The notes: generated by a model not told the origin, from the letters alone. DNA of 64,000 nt from Psychromicrobium silvestre (GCF_013408295.1 NZ_JACBYQ010000001.1:930001-994000); one strand, 5' to 3'; shown: positions 46,385 to 56,723, counted from the first letter of the stretch. Program-made: numbers and translations.

Positions 46385-47878
46385 ATGCCCGTGACCTTCA
46401 TTTCACAGACCAAAGAAGCCGACGTCGTCTTGATCGGCGGCGGCATCATGAGCGCTACCCTGGGCGCAATGCTCAGCCAGATCCAACCGGACTGGTCCAT
46501 TGTGGTGTTTGAACGCCTCAATGAGCTGGGCCAGGAGTCCTCCGGCCCTTGGAACAACGCAGGCACCGGACACTCCGCACTCTGCGAGCTGAACTACTCC
46601 CCTGCGGCCAAAGATGGCTCGGTTGATCCGGCGAAAGCCATCAGCATCAATGAGCAGTTCCAACTCTCCCGGCAGTTCTGGTCCCATCTGGTGACCGAAG
46701 GGCACATTGGTTCGCCGAAGAACTTCATTAACACCGTGCCGCACATGTCATTTGTGATGGGCGAGGACCACTCCAATTACTTGCACACCCGCTTCCAGGC
46801 GCTCAAGCCGAACCCGCTGTTCTCCTCGATGGAGTTCTCCGAGGATCGTGAGCAGATTGCCCAATGGGCTCCCCTAGTCATGCAGGGCCGCTCAGGTTCC
46901 GGACGCGTCGCGGCCACCCGGGCAGCCGAAGGCACCGATGTTGATTTCGGCACGCTGACCAAGGACCTGGTCAATTTCCTGTCCACCCGCGACGGCGAAA
47001 TTAACTACGGCACCGACGTCACCGACGTCAAACGCGGCACCGACCACAAATGGCAACTCAAGCTCAAGCACCGGGCCTCCGGGGAGCTGGGATCCATCAA
47101 GGCCCGCTTTGTTTTCATCGGCAGCGGCGGCGGAGCGCTGCACTTGCTGCAACGCTCTGGCATTCCAGAGGGCAAGGGCTACGGTGGCTTCCCGGTCTCC
47201 GGCCAGTTCTTCCGCTGCACTAACGAAGAAGTCACCGCCCAGCACAGCGCTAAGGTCTACGGCCAGGCGTCCGTCGGTGCCCCGCCGATGTCCGTTCCGC
47301 ACCTGGATACTCGTTATGTTGACGGCAAGAAGTCGCTGCTGTTCGGACCCTACGCTGGTTTCTCCACGAACTTCCTCAAGGCTGGCTCGCTATGGGATCT
47401 ACCTTTGTCGATCAAGCCCTCCAATATCTATCCGATGGCTGCGGCCGGCGTGCATAATCTTGGTCTGACCAAGTATCTGATCTCCGAGGTGCTCAAATCA
47501 CGCGGCTCCAAGGTTCACACCATGCAGGAATACTTCCCGCAGGCAAATGGTGAGGACTGGGAACTGATCACCGCCGGTCAGCGTGTACAGATCATGAAGA
47601 AGGACCGCAAGCAAGGCGGCATCCTGCAGTTCGGTACCGAAGTCATCACCTCCTCAGACGGATCGATCAGCGCGCTGCTGGGAGCCTCTCCGGGAGCATC
47701 CACAGCGGTGCCGATCATGCTGGAACTATTGCAGCGTTGTTTCCCGCGGGAATTCAAGTTTCAGTGGCAGGACAAGCTCAAGGAAATGATCCCCACACTG
47801 GGTACTAAGCTCAACGAAAACCCGGATTTGGCTGCGGAGACCATGACAAAAACCGCAGCGGTCCTACAACTGAATTAA
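46385..47878 (+). CDS. mqo: malate:quinone oxidoreductase
   Basis: A membrane-associated FAD enzyme oxidising malate to oxaloacetate with quinone as acceptor, part of the citric acid cycle and respiration. The 497-residue protein begins with the FAD-binding motif [17 protein letters not shown] and has [18 protein letters not shown] and [16 protein letters not shown], typical of Mqo. A separate transcription unit. Confidence 0.95.
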   Translation: MPVTFISQTKEADVVLIGGGIMSATLGAMLSQIQPDWSIVVFERLNELGQESSGPWNNAGTGHSALCELNYSPAAKDGSVDPAKAISINEQFQLSRQFWSHLVTEGHIGSPKNFINTVPHMSFVMGEDHSNYLHTRFQALKPNPLFSSMEFSEDREQIAQWAPLVMQGRSGSGRVAATRAAEGTDVDFGTLTKDLVNFLSTRDGEINYGTDVTDVKRGTDHKWQLKLKHRASGELGSIKARFVFIGSGGGALHLLQRSGIPEGKGYGGFPVSGQFFRCTNEEVTAQHSAKVYGQASVGAPPMSVPHLDTRYVDGKKSLLFGPYAGFSTNFLKAGSLWDLPLSIKPSNIYPMAAAGVHNLGLTKYLISEVLKSRGSKVHTMQEYFPQANGEDWELITAGQRVQIMKKDRKQGGILQFGTEVITSSDGSISALLGASPGASTAVPIMLELLQRCFPREFKFQWQDKLKEMIPTLGTKLNENPDLAAETMTKTAAVLQLN

Positions 47879-47940
47879 CTTCTAGATCAATCTCGGTTGA
47901 TCACGCCTGCTTGACCAAGCCTCTACTTCGGAGATGACCG

Positions 47941-50900
47941 ATGTTCCGTCTGGCCGCCCTGTCCCTGCGCAACCGCGCACTCATCGCCCTAGTGACGGTC
48001 TTCGTCGCAATCTTCGGCGTGATCTCTATGAGTTCCCTCAAACAGGAGCTCATCCCCTCACTCGAGTTTCCACAGATCACCGTGGTCACTTCGATGCCTG
48101 GCTCTTCGGCGGAGGTGATTGATGCACAGGTAGGCAGGCCCCTGGAAACGGCCCTGAACGCGGTGGAGAATCTGGATTCCTCCAGTTCCACCTCACGCAG
48201 CGGCGTATCCACCATCAACCTGACCTTTACCTACGGCACCAACCTGGACCGTGCCCGCAACCAGATTGACCGAGCCATCGCTAATGCTCGTAATCAGCTG
48301 CCTTCCGATGCTGATCCGCAGGCCATTGCGGGAAGCATCAGCGATTTCCCGATCCTTTACCTCGCAGTGGCCTCGGATAAGTCGCTTTCGGAACTTAACT
48401 CCGATCTGCAACGAATCGCCGTACCCAAGCTGCTGAAGATCGCCGGGGTTCGCGGTGCGGATGTCACCGGCGCGAACGGTCAGCACATCGAGATCCAACC
48501 CGATCCAGCTAAGCTGGCCGCAGCCGGGGCCTCCGTCTCCGCCATTGCCGATGCCTTGAAGAACAACGGTGCCCTGGTACCTGCAGGAAGTATCACCGAT
48601 GCGGGCAAATCGCTTTCCGTGCAGATCGGCAGCCCGGTGGACTCCATCGATGCGGTAAAAGGTCTTCCTCTCGCTGGCACCAAAAATCCCGGAACCCCGG
48701 TAACTATCGGATCGATCGCTTCCGTCTCACTACAAGATGATCCGACGACGTCGATCACCAGGACAAACGGCAAGCCCACCTTAGCGCTTTCGGTCACCAA
48801 GACCCCCGATGCAGATACCGTCACGGTGGCACACGCCGTCAATGATTTGCTCCCCGAGTTGAAGGACGAACTGGGCTCGAACGTGACCTTTACCACGGTC
48901 TTTGATCAGGCCCCCTTCATCGAGAAGTCGATTAAGGACCTCGGTACCGAAGGCCTGCTCGGCTTGGGCTTCGCCGTCATCGTGATCCTGATCTTCCTGC
49001 TCTCGGTGCGCTCCACGCTGGTTACCGCGATTTCCATCCCGCTCTCCCTACTGGTCACGCTGATCGGGCTTTGGGCCAGCCACTACTCACTCAATATCCT
49101 TACCCTGGGTGCCCTGACCATCGCGATTGGCCGGGTGGTTGACGATTCCATTGTGGTGATCGAGAACATCAAACGACATCTCAGCTATGGCGAGGACAAG
49201 CTTGTTGCGATCACCTCAGCGATTAAGGAAGTTGCCGGTGCGGTGACTGCCTCGACGCTGACTACGGTCGCCGTCTTCCTCCCGATTGCCTTTGTTGGCA
49301 ATATCGCCGGAGAACTGTTCCGGCCCTTTGCCCTCACGGTTACCATCGCGCTGGTCGCCTCGCTTTTGGTCTCGCTGACCATCGTTCCGGTGCTTGCCTT
49401 CTGGTTCCTGCGCTCCCCCAAAGACGCCGGTACCCCCACCGCCGAGTCGTTGGCCGCCGTTGAGGAAAAGGAACGTAAGAGCTGGTTGCAACGCGGCTAT
49501 CTGCCGATCCTGCGAAATACCCAGAAACATCCTGTTTGGACCGTTGTTGCTGGCCTCTTGATCTTGGCTGGGACGCTGGCCATGACGCCTCTCCTGCCGC
49601 AGAACTTGCTCGGCAATTCAGGCCAGAACTCGCTCTCAATCACTCAGGCTATGCCGCTAGGTACCAGCCTGGACAGCACCAGCCAGGCCGCACAGAAAGT
49701 CGAGGACGCGCTGCACGGCATTGAGGGCGTTCAGGACATCCAGGTGACCGTGGGCAACGCTAGCGGAGGATTCTCTTCCTTGCTTTCCTCCGGCGCCTCC
49801 AGCGCTACCTTCCAGGTTGTTACCGATGAGAAGGCCGATCAGGAGAAACTGCAAGCTCAGGTGAAGCAGGCTCTCGACGGCGTCAAGGATGCCTGCACCA
49901 TCACGCTGAATGCCAGCGGCGGCGGCTTAGGCACCTCCAGCACCGTGGATGTGAACATCAAAGCCAGCAGCGGCGAAGACCTGCAAAAAGCCAATGACGC
50001 CGTAATGGCTGCCTTGAAGGACACCTCCGGCGCCTCTGAGGTGACAAGCAATCTCTCTGCCTCCAATCCGGTGGTGGAGATCAGCATCGATCGGGCTAAG
50101 GCGGTAGCCGCCGGACTCAACGAACAGCAGGTGGCAGCCATTCTCGCCGCGACGGTCAGCCCTATCCCGGCTGGCACGGTGCGCATAGATACCACCGATT
50201 ACCGGGTACAGATCGGCAAGGGAACGCAGTTCACCTCGATCCAAGCTCTGGGCAGCGCCCCGATTCCCACCGCTTCCGGTTCGGTACCGCTCTCCTCGAT
50301 CGCGAGCGTGAAGCAAGTCAACATTCCCTCTTCTATCACCTCCTCTAATGGACAGCGCAGCGGCAAGGTTTCGCTCACCCCGAGCGGCAACGACCTCGGA
50401 TCGCTCAGCACCGAGGTGCAGAAGAAGCTCGATTCGCTCAGTTTGCCCGCCGGTGCCACCGCGACCTTGGGCGGTGCCACCACGCAGCAACGCGATTCCT
50501 TTAGCCAACTCGGCCTGGCGCTGCTAGCCGCTATTGCGATCGTTTATGTGATCATGGTTGCCACCTTCAAATCGCTTATCCAGCCGCTCCTGTTGCTGGT
50601 CTCGATTCCTTTCGCAGCAACCGGCGCGATCGGTCTGCTACTGATAACCGGTATCCCGCTGGGACTGCCCTCACTGATCGGCCTGCTAATGCTGGTGGGC
50701 ATTGTGGTGACGAATGCCATCGTCCTGATCGACCTGATCAATCAGTCCAGACGAAGCTCGCCGGGCAAGTCGGGGATGAGCGTTGCGGACGCTATCGAAT
50801 ACGGTGCCCGGCACCGTTTGCGCCCGATTCTAATGACCGCCCTGGCCACGATTTTCGCGCTCACCCCAATGGCTCTCGGATTGACCGGCGGGGGCGGCTT

Positions 50901-51129
50901 CATCTCGCAGCCGCTCGCCGTCGTGGTGATTGGCGGCCTGATCTCCTCGACCGTTCTGACCTTGATCCTGGTCCCCGTGCTCTACCGACTGGTTGAGGGC
51001 CGGAGGGAGCGCCGTCAGCTGATCAAGGATCTAAAGGTGATACCTCAGATCAAGGGACAGCTCGACGCCTCCCAGGACTGGACAACCGGCGCCATTCCCA
51101 AGGTTCGCGGCAGACGCGCCAGTAGCTAA
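47941..51129 (+). CDS. RND-family efflux transporter (HAE1-like)
   Basis: A 1062-residue RND pump: helix 1 then a large periplasm-type loop, a helix bundle (about 335-495), a second loop (about 550-850) and a second bundle (about 860-1030). The intramembrane aspartate pair is present in GRVVDDSIVVIENI. Overall form is that of AcrB/HAE1 proteins, but no membrane fusion or outer membrane partner gene is near, as expected in a Gram-positive. Substrates may be lipids, drugs or metals. Its length and two repeats are normal. Confidence 0.93.
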   Translation: MFRLAALSLRNRALIALVTVFVAIFGVISMSSLKQELIPSLEFPQITVVTSMPGSSAEVIDAQVGRPLETALNAVENLDSSSSTSRSGVSTINLTFTYGTNLDRARNQIDRAIANARNQLPSDADPQAIAGSISDFPILYLAVASDKSLSELNSDLQRIAVPKLLKIAGVRGADVTGANGQHIEIQPDPAKLAAAGASVSAIADALKNNGALVPAGSITDAGKSLSVQIGSPVDSIDAVKGLPLAGTKNPGTPVTIGSIASVSLQDDPTTSITRTNGKPTLALSVTKTPDADTVTVAHAVNDLLPELKDELGSNVTFTTVFDQAPFIEKSIKDLGTEGLLGLGFAVIVILIFLLSVRSTLVTAISIPLSLLVTLIGLWASHYSLNILTLGALTIAIGRVVDDSIVVIENIKRHLSYGEDKLVAITSAIKEVAGAVTASTLTTVAVFLPIAFVGNIAGELFRPFALTVTIALVASLLVSLTIVPVLAFWFLRSPKDAGTPTAESLAAVEEKERKSWLQRGYLPILRNTQKHPVWTVVAGLLILAGTLAMTPLLPQNLLGNSGQNSLSITQAMPLGTSLDSTSQAAQKVEDALHGIEGVQDIQVTVGNASGGFSSLLSSGASSATFQVVTDEKADQEKLQAQVKQALDGVKDACTITLNASGGGLGTSSTVDVNIKASSGEDLQKANDAVMAALKDTSGASEVTSNLSASNPVVEISIDRAKAVAAGLNEQQVAAILAATVSPIPAGTVRIDTTDYRVQIGKGTQFTSIQALGSAPIPTASGSVPLSSIASVKQVNIPSSITSSNGQRSGKVSLTPSGNDLGSLSTEVQKKLDSLSLPAGATATLGGATTQQRDSFSQLGLALLAAIAIVYVIMVATFKSLIQPLLLLVSIPFAATGAIGLLLITGIPLGLPSLIGLLMLVGIVVTNAIVLIDLINQSRRSSPGKSGMSVADAIEYGARHRLRPILMTALATIFALTPMALGLTGGGGFISQPLAVVVIGGLISSTVLTLILVPVLYRLVEGRRERRQLIKDLKVIPQIKGQLDASQDWTTGAIPKVRGRRASS

Positions 51130-51164
51130 TCGCTCCCCCGCATTCCAGACGCAATGGCGGAGAC

Positions 51165-52628
51165 CTAGCCCTCCTGAACGCCCGGCAGGGTGCCACCGAA
51201 AGCTAGTTTGGGCACGAAGAACAACAGCACGGCAGCCACAATTCCGGTTATTCCGCAGATCGTCCAGACCAGCAAATAGCCACTCAGCGAGCCCGCCGTG
51301 CTGTGACTGACGGCGCCGGCTGCTTGGCTGGCCAGGGCGATGCCAAAAATGCAGGAAGCGAAGGAGCCGCCCAGGGTCTTGGTGGCGTTGGTCAATCCAG
51401 TCGCCATCCCGGTCTGGGTTAGCGGCGCGGCCGCCGCAGCTGCCGAAGGCAAGGCAGCCACCAAGGCTCCGGAGCCGAGGCCAGCGATGAGCATATTGAG
51501 CATCACTTGCCACAGCTGATCGTGGAAGGGCAGAAACAATAAATAGCCCACGCCGACCAGGATGGCGGCCCCGATCAGGGTGACCCTGGGTGTGCTGAGT
51601 CGCACCAGCGAGGGAAACAGCAAGGCTCCCGCGAGCAAGGCGAGCACGTAGACCCCGATCAGCAGGGAAACTTGCCCGGAGCCAACGCCAAGACCGTACC
51701 CCACCTCCGAGGGCTGAGTTTGCGCGAAGGTGGACAGAGGTGCCTGTGCGCCCAGCACCGAAACCCCGAAAAGAAACGCCGTGAGTTGCACTGGCCACAT
51801 TGAAGGCTGCCGGAATAGCCGAATATCTACAAGCGGATCTGGCTGTCGTAGTTCATAGCGGGCAAAGTAGAGTAGGCCCCCAACACCGAGAGCGATGGAC
51901 AGCCAAGCCCACCAAGTGCCTGGTCCGTCGATTCGCATGAAGGTCAAACCCGCCGTCATCAGCAGCAAAGCCAACGTGATCAAAATGAATCCCTTGGTGT
52001 CGATCCGACCACCTGTTCTGGAAGGAGACTCCGGCACTCCGCGCCAGATCACCAAAAAGCAGGCGCTGACACAGATCGCTGGGATCATCAGGGTGAGCCA
52101 TAGCTTACCGCTGAGCACCTCACCGAGCTTTCCACCGATAAGCGCTCCCAGGATGACACCAAATTCAAGCCCTGCCACCAAAATTCCTGCGGCCCTGCGG
52201 GTGAGCGCGGCTGGATCTGCGGATTGCTGGCTGCGCGAGTAGATCAAGGCAATTTCCAAGGGCAGCCAGACCACATAAAAACCTTGCAGTGCCCAAGCAA
52301 TCAAAAAAGTCCAGAAATCCGGGGCGAAGGCGACAGCCCAAGAAGCAACTGCGGTGAGCGCGGTGGAAAGCAGCAAGATTCGCCGATGACCAAACATATC
52401 CCCCAGCTTCGCCAGCACCGGAACCACTAGGGCACTGACCAAGAGCTGCGCCGCCTCGAACCAATTCACATCTGCATCACGGATGTTCAAATGCCGAGCG
52501 ATGTCCGTTAGCAAGGGCGTGTAGTAGCCCTGCAGCACCCCTGAGGTGAGCTCGACAAGAAACAGGAACCCCACCACTGCTCCAGCTCCCGAGAGCAAAA
52601 TCGTGGCCTTCTTGCCCTGCGTCCGCAT
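51165..52628 (-). CDS. MFS transporter (DHA2-like)
   Basis: A 487-residue membrane protein with about 14 helices and motif A LAKLGDMFGHRRILLL. It is divergent from the flavin monooxygenase-MarR pair and may be controlled by the same MarR protein, with the monooxygenase and exporter forming a detoxification unit. Substrate unknown. Confidence 0.88.
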   Translation of the reverse strand: MRTQGKKATILLSGAGAVVGFLFLVELTSGVLQGYYTPLLTDIARHLNIRDADVNWFEAAQLLVSALVVPVLAKLGDMFGHRRILLLSTALTAVASWAVAFAPDFWTFLIAWALQGFYVVWLPLEIALIYSRSQQSADPAALTRRAAGILVAGLEFGVILGALIGGKLGEVLSGKLWLTLMIPAICVSACFLVIWRGVPESPSRTGGRIDTKGFILITLALLLMTAGLTFMRIDGPGTWWAWLSIALGVGGLLYFARYELRQPDPLVDIRLFRQPSMWPVQLTAFLFGVSVLGAQAPLSTFAQTQPSEVGYGLGVGSGQVSLLIGVYVLALLAGALLFPSLVRLSTPRVTLIGAAILVGVGYLLFLPFHDQLWQVMLNMLIAGLGSGALVAALPSAAAAAAPLTQTGMATGLTNATKTLGGSFASCIFGIALASQAAGAVSHSTAGSLSGYLLVWTICGITGIVAAVLLFFVPKLAFGGTLPGVQEG

Positions 52629-52716
52629 GGCACTCCCCTCAGCTATTCCGGAGATTTCCGTTAAGCCCCCCGGCTATGGGAATACAACCGGCACGAGTCC
52701 AGTTCTAACAAATATT

Positions 52717-52732
52717 AGATGCAAACGTATCT
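52717..52732. promoter_or_regulatory. MarR-type operator between the MFS gene and the monooxygenase gene
   Basis: AGATGC and GTATCT are arranged symmetrically around four bases (five of six positions pair). The 16-base size suits MarR proteins, and one is encoded at the end of the adjacent operon. It lies 32-47 bases before the monooxygenase start. Confidence 0.5.
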
Positions 52733-52763
52733 ATCATGTTGATTCTGAAAAGAGGACCGAACG

Positions 52764-53858
52764 GTGCAAATCGGCATCTTCACTGTGGGTGACGTTACAA
52801 CAGACCCCACCAACAACACCACCCCCACCGAGCAGGAGCGGATCAAAGCGATGGTTACCATCGCCAAGCATGCCGAAGAAGTGGGTTTGGATGTCTTCGC
52901 CACCGGAGAGCACCACAACCGTCCCTTCGTTCCGAGTTCACCTACCACCATGTTGGGCTACATCGCAGCCCAGACCGAGCGAATCATCCTCTCCACGTCC
53001 ACCACGCTGATCACTACCAACGATCCGGTGAAGATCGCCGAAGATTTCGCCATGCTCCAGCATCTGGCCGATGGCCGAGTCGATCTGATCCTAGGACGTG
53101 GAAACACCGCGCCGGTCTACCCCTGGTTCGGTAAGAGCATGCAGGATAGCGTCGAACTGACGGTGGAAAATTATGCCTTGCTGCGCAGGCTTTGGGATGA
53201 GGAGGTAGTCACCTGGCAGGGCCGCTTCCGCACCCCGCTCAATGGCTTCACTTCCACGCCCAGGCCGCTCGACGACGTCGCCCCCTTTATCTGGCATGGC
53301 TCGATCCGCACCCCGGAGGTAGCCGAGATTGCCGCTTATCACGGGGACGGTTTCTTCGCGAACAATATTTTCTGGCCCAAAGAGCACTATCAGCAGCTCA
53401 TCAGCCTGTACCGCGAACGCTATGAGCACTACGGGCACGGCAAGGCTGATCAGGCAATAGTCGGCTTGGGCGGCCAATTCTTCATCCGGAAGAACTCACA
53501 AGATGCGGTCAGGGAATTCCGCCCCTACTTCGACAATGCACCGGTCTACGGACACGGCCCCTCGATGGAGGACTTCACCTCGCAGACCCCGTTGACAGTG
53601 GGTAGCCCCCAGGAAATGATCGAGAAAACCTTGAGTTTCCGCGAATTCTTCGGCGACTACCAGCGGCAGCTTTTCCTGGTGGATCATGCCGGACTGCCAT
53701 TGAAAACCGTTCTGGAGCAGCTCGATCTGTTCGCCTCCGATGTGCTGCCGACCCTGCGTCGAGAGTTCGCTGCGCGCACGCCAAAGCACGTTCCGGACGG
53801 GCCGACTTTCGCGGCCCGGAAGGCGGCCAGGCTGGTTGCCGCTACTGTTGAAGTATGA
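52764..53858 (+). CDS. LLM-class flavin-dependent monooxygenase
   Basis: A 364-residue luciferase-like flavoenzyme with a TIM-barrel fold. Blocks such as VGLDVFATGEHHNRPFVPSS, the typical DPVKIAEDFAMLQHLADGRV and LILGRGNTAPVYPWFG are those of the class. FMN is reduced by a separate reductase, which is not in the window. The GTG at 52764 follows AGAGGAC. It overlaps the MarR gene by 4 bases. Physiological substrate unknown. Confidence 0.9.
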   Translation: MQIGIFTVGDVTTDPTNNTTPTEQERIKAMVTIAKHAEEVGLDVFATGEHHNRPFVPSSPTTMLGYIAAQTERIILSTSTTLITTNDPVKIAEDFAMLQHLADGRVDLILGRGNTAPVYPWFGKSMQDSVELTVENYALLRRLWDEEVVTWQGRFRTPLNGFTSTPRPLDDVAPFIWHGSIRTPEVAEIAAYHGDGFFANNIFWPKEHYQQLISLYRERYEHYGHGKADQAIVGLGGQFFIRKNSQDAVREFRPYFDNAPVYGHGPSMEDFTSQTPLTVGSPQEMIEKTLSFREFFGDYQRQLFLVDHAGLPLKTVLEQLDLFASDVLPTLRREFAARTPKHVPDGPTFAARKAARLVAATVEV

Positions 53859-54301
53859 GCGATCTCAAGCTCAGCGTCGATAGCTGGGAATCCTTCTTCC
53901 GGGCCCAGGTCCGGGTATTACAGCGCCTGCAACGCGATCCGGTCTTCAAGAAGATCAGCATCCGCGAATACGACGTTTTGTACACCCTCTCCAACTGCCC
54001 GAGCGGCTGGGTACGGCTTAATGAGCTGAACCGGAACGTACTGCTCACCCAGCCGAGCATGTCCCGGTTGGTTGAGCGGCTTGAAGCCCGCGGGTTGATC
54101 CAGCGCCGAGCCGCAGAGGAAGATAGGCGCGGGGTGGAGATCGGTCTGACTCAGGCCGGCCGGGAGCTGCAGAAGACCATTGGCAGGGAACATGCTCAGG
54201 ACATTCATTGCCTCTTCAGCTCTAGCCTGAGCGAGCAGGAGATGCGCGAGTTGATCAGGCTCAGCAATAAGCTCGAGGCCACCGCCAACGGGACCGACTA
54301 A
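53855..54301 (+). CDS. MarR family transcriptional regulator
   Basis: A 148-residue winged-helix repressor with the recognition region LLTQPSMSRLVERLEARGLI followed by the wing QRRAAEEDRRGVEIGLTQAGRE. Its ATG overlaps the monooxygenase stop. It probably represses its own operon and the divergent MFS gene. Confidence 0.92.
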   Translation: MSDLKLSVDSWESFFRAQVRVLQRLQRDPVFKKISIREYDVLYTLSNCPSGWVRLNELNRNVLLTQPSMSRLVERLEARGLIQRRAAEEDRRGVEIGLTQAGRELQKTIGREHAQDIHCLFSSSLSEQEMRELIRLSNKLEATANGTD

Positions 54302-54307
54302 GTTCTT

Positions 54308-54370
54308 CGCCGAGTGTGGAGATCTGCACGCTAAAACAGGTCTATAACGTGCAGATCTCCACACTCGGCG
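54308..54370. terminator. long inverted repeat between convergent genes
   Basis: 23-base arms pair exactly (left arm 54308-54330 contains CGAGTGTGGAGATCTGCACG; right arm 54348-54370) around a 17-base loop. Located between the convergent MarR and transglutaminase-like genes, it suits a bidirectional terminator. Its CGAGTG outer bases recall the arms after ilvC. Confidence 0.75.
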
Positions 54371-54420
54371 GTGGGCGCTCGGGGGGCGAAGGGCGGGCGG
54401 CGGGGCGGGGGGGCGAAGAG
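54371..54420 (+). other. G-rich tract (possible G-quadruplex)
   Basis: Runs of 3, 6, 3, 3, 4 and 7 guanines occur within 50 bases on the plus strand, directly after the inverted repeat and before the convergent gene's stop. The composition differs sharply from the flanks. It may form a quadruplex or reinforce termination. Confidence 0.55.
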
Positions 54421-54422
54421 CC

Positions 54423-55226
54423 CTAGCTGAGGCTTAAGAGCTCCGAGGAATCCTCGATGGGAAGATCCCCCTCCACCACCGCGCTGACTCTGATCTCCTT
54501 CAAGGTCAGGCTGCCGCCCACGGTGGAGAGAAAAGCAGTATCCGAAGCGTCCCTGCCGGTGGCGATGCGCAGCATGGAAGCCCGCGGAGCCAAGCCGGTG
54601 GCATCAAAGACATACCAGTTGCCTTCCACCCAGGCTTCCGCCACCGCATGGAAATCCATCGGGGTCAGTCCCGGCGCGTAAACCGCCGCCACTCTGGCCG
54701 GCACATCCTTGGCTCGGAGCAGCGAGACCGCCAGGTGCGCAAAGTCCCGGCAAACCCCGCGCCGCGCCAATAAAGCCTCTACCGCTCCATCGGTTGGGCT
54801 GGAGGAGCCGCTCACATACCGCAGTTCCCTTGCCACCCAAGCACGTACGGCATCGATCAGTGCTAGCCCCCGCAAACCAGGGAACTCCGCATAGGCGGTG
54901 GGGAGTAAGCGATCCGATTCACAGTACCGGCTTGGCCGAACGTAACGGATCAAATCTGTCTCGCTACTCAACTCCGGTGCGGCCACGCCGTCGACCACCG
55001 CCCGATATTCCAGCAGCACCTCGCTAGGTTCGGCCAGCTCGAAGGCGAAAAGCCGGCCACCATGTTGGTCCGCCAGCACGCGATATTCCACCGCTCGGTC
55101 ACCGGCCTGCAGAGTGATCTGCTCGCTCACCGAGTCGTAGCCCCGGTCCGCAACTGCTACCGAAAGCACCACCGAGGTCTGGGCTTGAGTGGTAAAAAGC
55201 AGGCGAGAGCTGACGGTTCGTTGCAC
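54423..55226 (-). CDS. transglutaminase-like (papain-fold) family protein
   Basis: A 267-residue cytoplasmic protein with an N-terminal beta domain (SSRLLFTTQAQTSVVLSVAV) and a C-terminal transglutaminase-core. The Cys-His-Asp triad reads Cys159 in GVCRDFAHL, His193 in FHAVAEAW, and Asp208 in YVFDATG. Such proteins are probably amidases or proteases. The GTG at 55226 is preferred as start. It lies 10 bases after the M20 gene, in one operon. Confidence 0.85.
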   Translation of the reverse strand: MQRTVSSRLLFTTQAQTSVVLSVAVADRGYDSVSEQITLQAGDRAVEYRVLADQHGGRLFAFELAEPSEVLLEYRAVVDGVAAPELSSETDLIRYVRPSRYCESDRLLPTAYAEFPGLRGLALIDAVRAWVARELRYVSGSSSPTDGAVEALLARRGVCRDFAHLAVSLLRAKDVPARVAAVYAPGLTPMDFHAVAEAWVEGNWYVFDATGLAPRASMLRIATGRDASDTAFLSTVGGSLTLKEIRVSAVVEGDLPIEDSSELLSLS

Positions 55227-55236
55227 TCTAAATATT

Positions 55237-56616
55237 CTATGTGAGTTTGCGCAGCAGGGTTCGGTAGAACCGGACTCCTTCCCCCAAGGTCTGGAGGGAA
55301 AGCCGTTCATCAACCGCGTGCAGGGTGCCACGTTCAGCAGCACTCATCCTGAACGGCACAAAACGATAGACCGCGTCACTGATACGAGTGAACCTCCGCG
55401 AATCAGTCATCGCCATCATCAGATACGGTGCCACCAAGGCCTCTGGAAAGACCTCGCGGACACATTCGGCGAGCACCGCGAACTGATCATTTTCGGAGCT
55501 GGAAACAGCCGAGGGCTCGCTGCTCTCCACTATTTTCAACTCCACCTTGGGGTCCCGAATCACCTTGCGCAATCTATCGATCGTGGCCTGCACGGTGCTG
55601 CCCACGGCAATCCTTAAATTGACGGTAGCCGAGGCAGTGGCCGCCAGCACATTAGCGGCCTTGCTGCCACTGAGCTGAGTAACCGCCGTCGTGGTTCGAA
55701 CCACGGCGCTTGCTTCCGCGCCGAAGATCGGCAGCAGCCTGGCCAGGGGCCAACTCAATTTACGAGCTCGACCCAGCACCTCACGCTGTGCCCCGGACAT
55801 CTCGGCGGCGAAGACCTCAAGCATCCGGGCGCTCGCCGGGTGCAGTTGCACGGGGAAGGGCTTGCGCTCCAGCCGGGTGATCGCCCGAGCCAGCCGCGCG
55901 GTGGAGCCGAGTCTAGGTGGTGTGGCGGAATGTCCACCGGGATCTTGCACCGTCAAGGTCACGGTCAGCAGCCCCTTTTCGGCCACTCCGATCATTGCGG
56001 CCTCTCGCTCCACGCCGGGGAAGGCTTGGCCAGCAACCGCACCACCTTCGTCGAGTACCAGCCACGGCCGCACCCGACGTTCCGCGAGGAGTTCGACGGC
56101 GGCCAGGGCGTCCCGGCCGCCAACCTCCTCATCGGTACCGAAGGAAAGGTAAACGTCCTCAACCGGACGAAAACCCTCCGCGATCAAGGATTCAACAGCC
56201 TCTAGGATGGCTACCGCGGCTCCCTTATCGTCCAGGGCACCCCGGCCCCAGAGGTAGCCGTCCGCCTGGGTTCCGGAAAAGGGTGGGTAGCTCCAAGGAT
56301 CATCCGGATCTACCGGGACCACATCCAAATGAGCCATCAGCACGGTGGGCCTGCCCTGCGGTTTGGATCCCGGCCAGCGAAAGAGCTGAGCATAAGAGGG
56401 AGCGTTCACCCGCTCCCTCTCCAAGGTGCCGTGCACAAGCGGATATCTCTGTTCCAGCGCAGAGATGAGCCCCTCGAACTGCTCGGTTTCTTCCTGGCTC
56501 GGATCGGGGTAGGACACCGTGCGGAAACCAATCAGAGCGGTCAGGTTCTCTGCGGCACGCGCCGTCAAAGGGTCAACACGGGTTGAGTTAGTTGCCACCG
56601 GATCAACTGAAGCCAT
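55237..56616 (-). CDS. M20 family metallopeptidase
   Basis: A peptidase/deacylase of about 459 residues with the two-zinc signature: LMAHLDVVPVDPDDPW (His and Asp), WGRGALDDKGAAV (bridging Asp), FGTDEEVGG (Glu pair). An insert dimerisation domain carries QDPGGHSATPP. Large members of this family act on dipeptides or N-acyl amino acids. The ATG at 56616 is preferred; a GTG at 56646 would add ten residues. It precedes the transglutaminase-like gene. Confidence 0.88.
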   Translation of the reverse strand: MASVDPVATNSTRVDPLTARAAENLTALIGFRTVSYPDPSQEETEQFEGLISALEQRYPLVHGTLERERVNAPSYAQLFRWPGSKPQGRPTVLMAHLDVVPVDPDDPWSYPPFSGTQADGYLWGRGALDDKGAAVAILEAVESLIAEGFRPVEDVYLSFGTDEEVGGRDALAAVELLAERRVRPWLVLDEGGAVAGQAFPGVEREAAMIGVAEKGLLTVTLTVQDPGGHSATPPRLGSTARLARAITRLERKPFPVQLHPASARMLEVFAAEMSGAQREVLGRARKLSWPLARLLPIFGAEASAVVRTTTAVTQLSGSKAANVLAATASATVNLRIAVGSTVQATIDRLRKVIRDPKVELKIVESSEPSAVSSSENDQFAVLAECVREVFPEALVAPYLMMAMTDSRRFTRISDAVYRFVPFRMSAAERGTLHAVDERLSLQTLGEGVRFYRTLLRKLT

Positions 56617-56723
56617 CTCCGGAGTGTATCCCGGCAGCCGGTACACAGCGACTCTGTTAGCTATGTTGACTTTCTTCGACCTCTAATCCCAAAATTGTCG
56701 GTGCCAGAGGAGAGAATGTTGAG

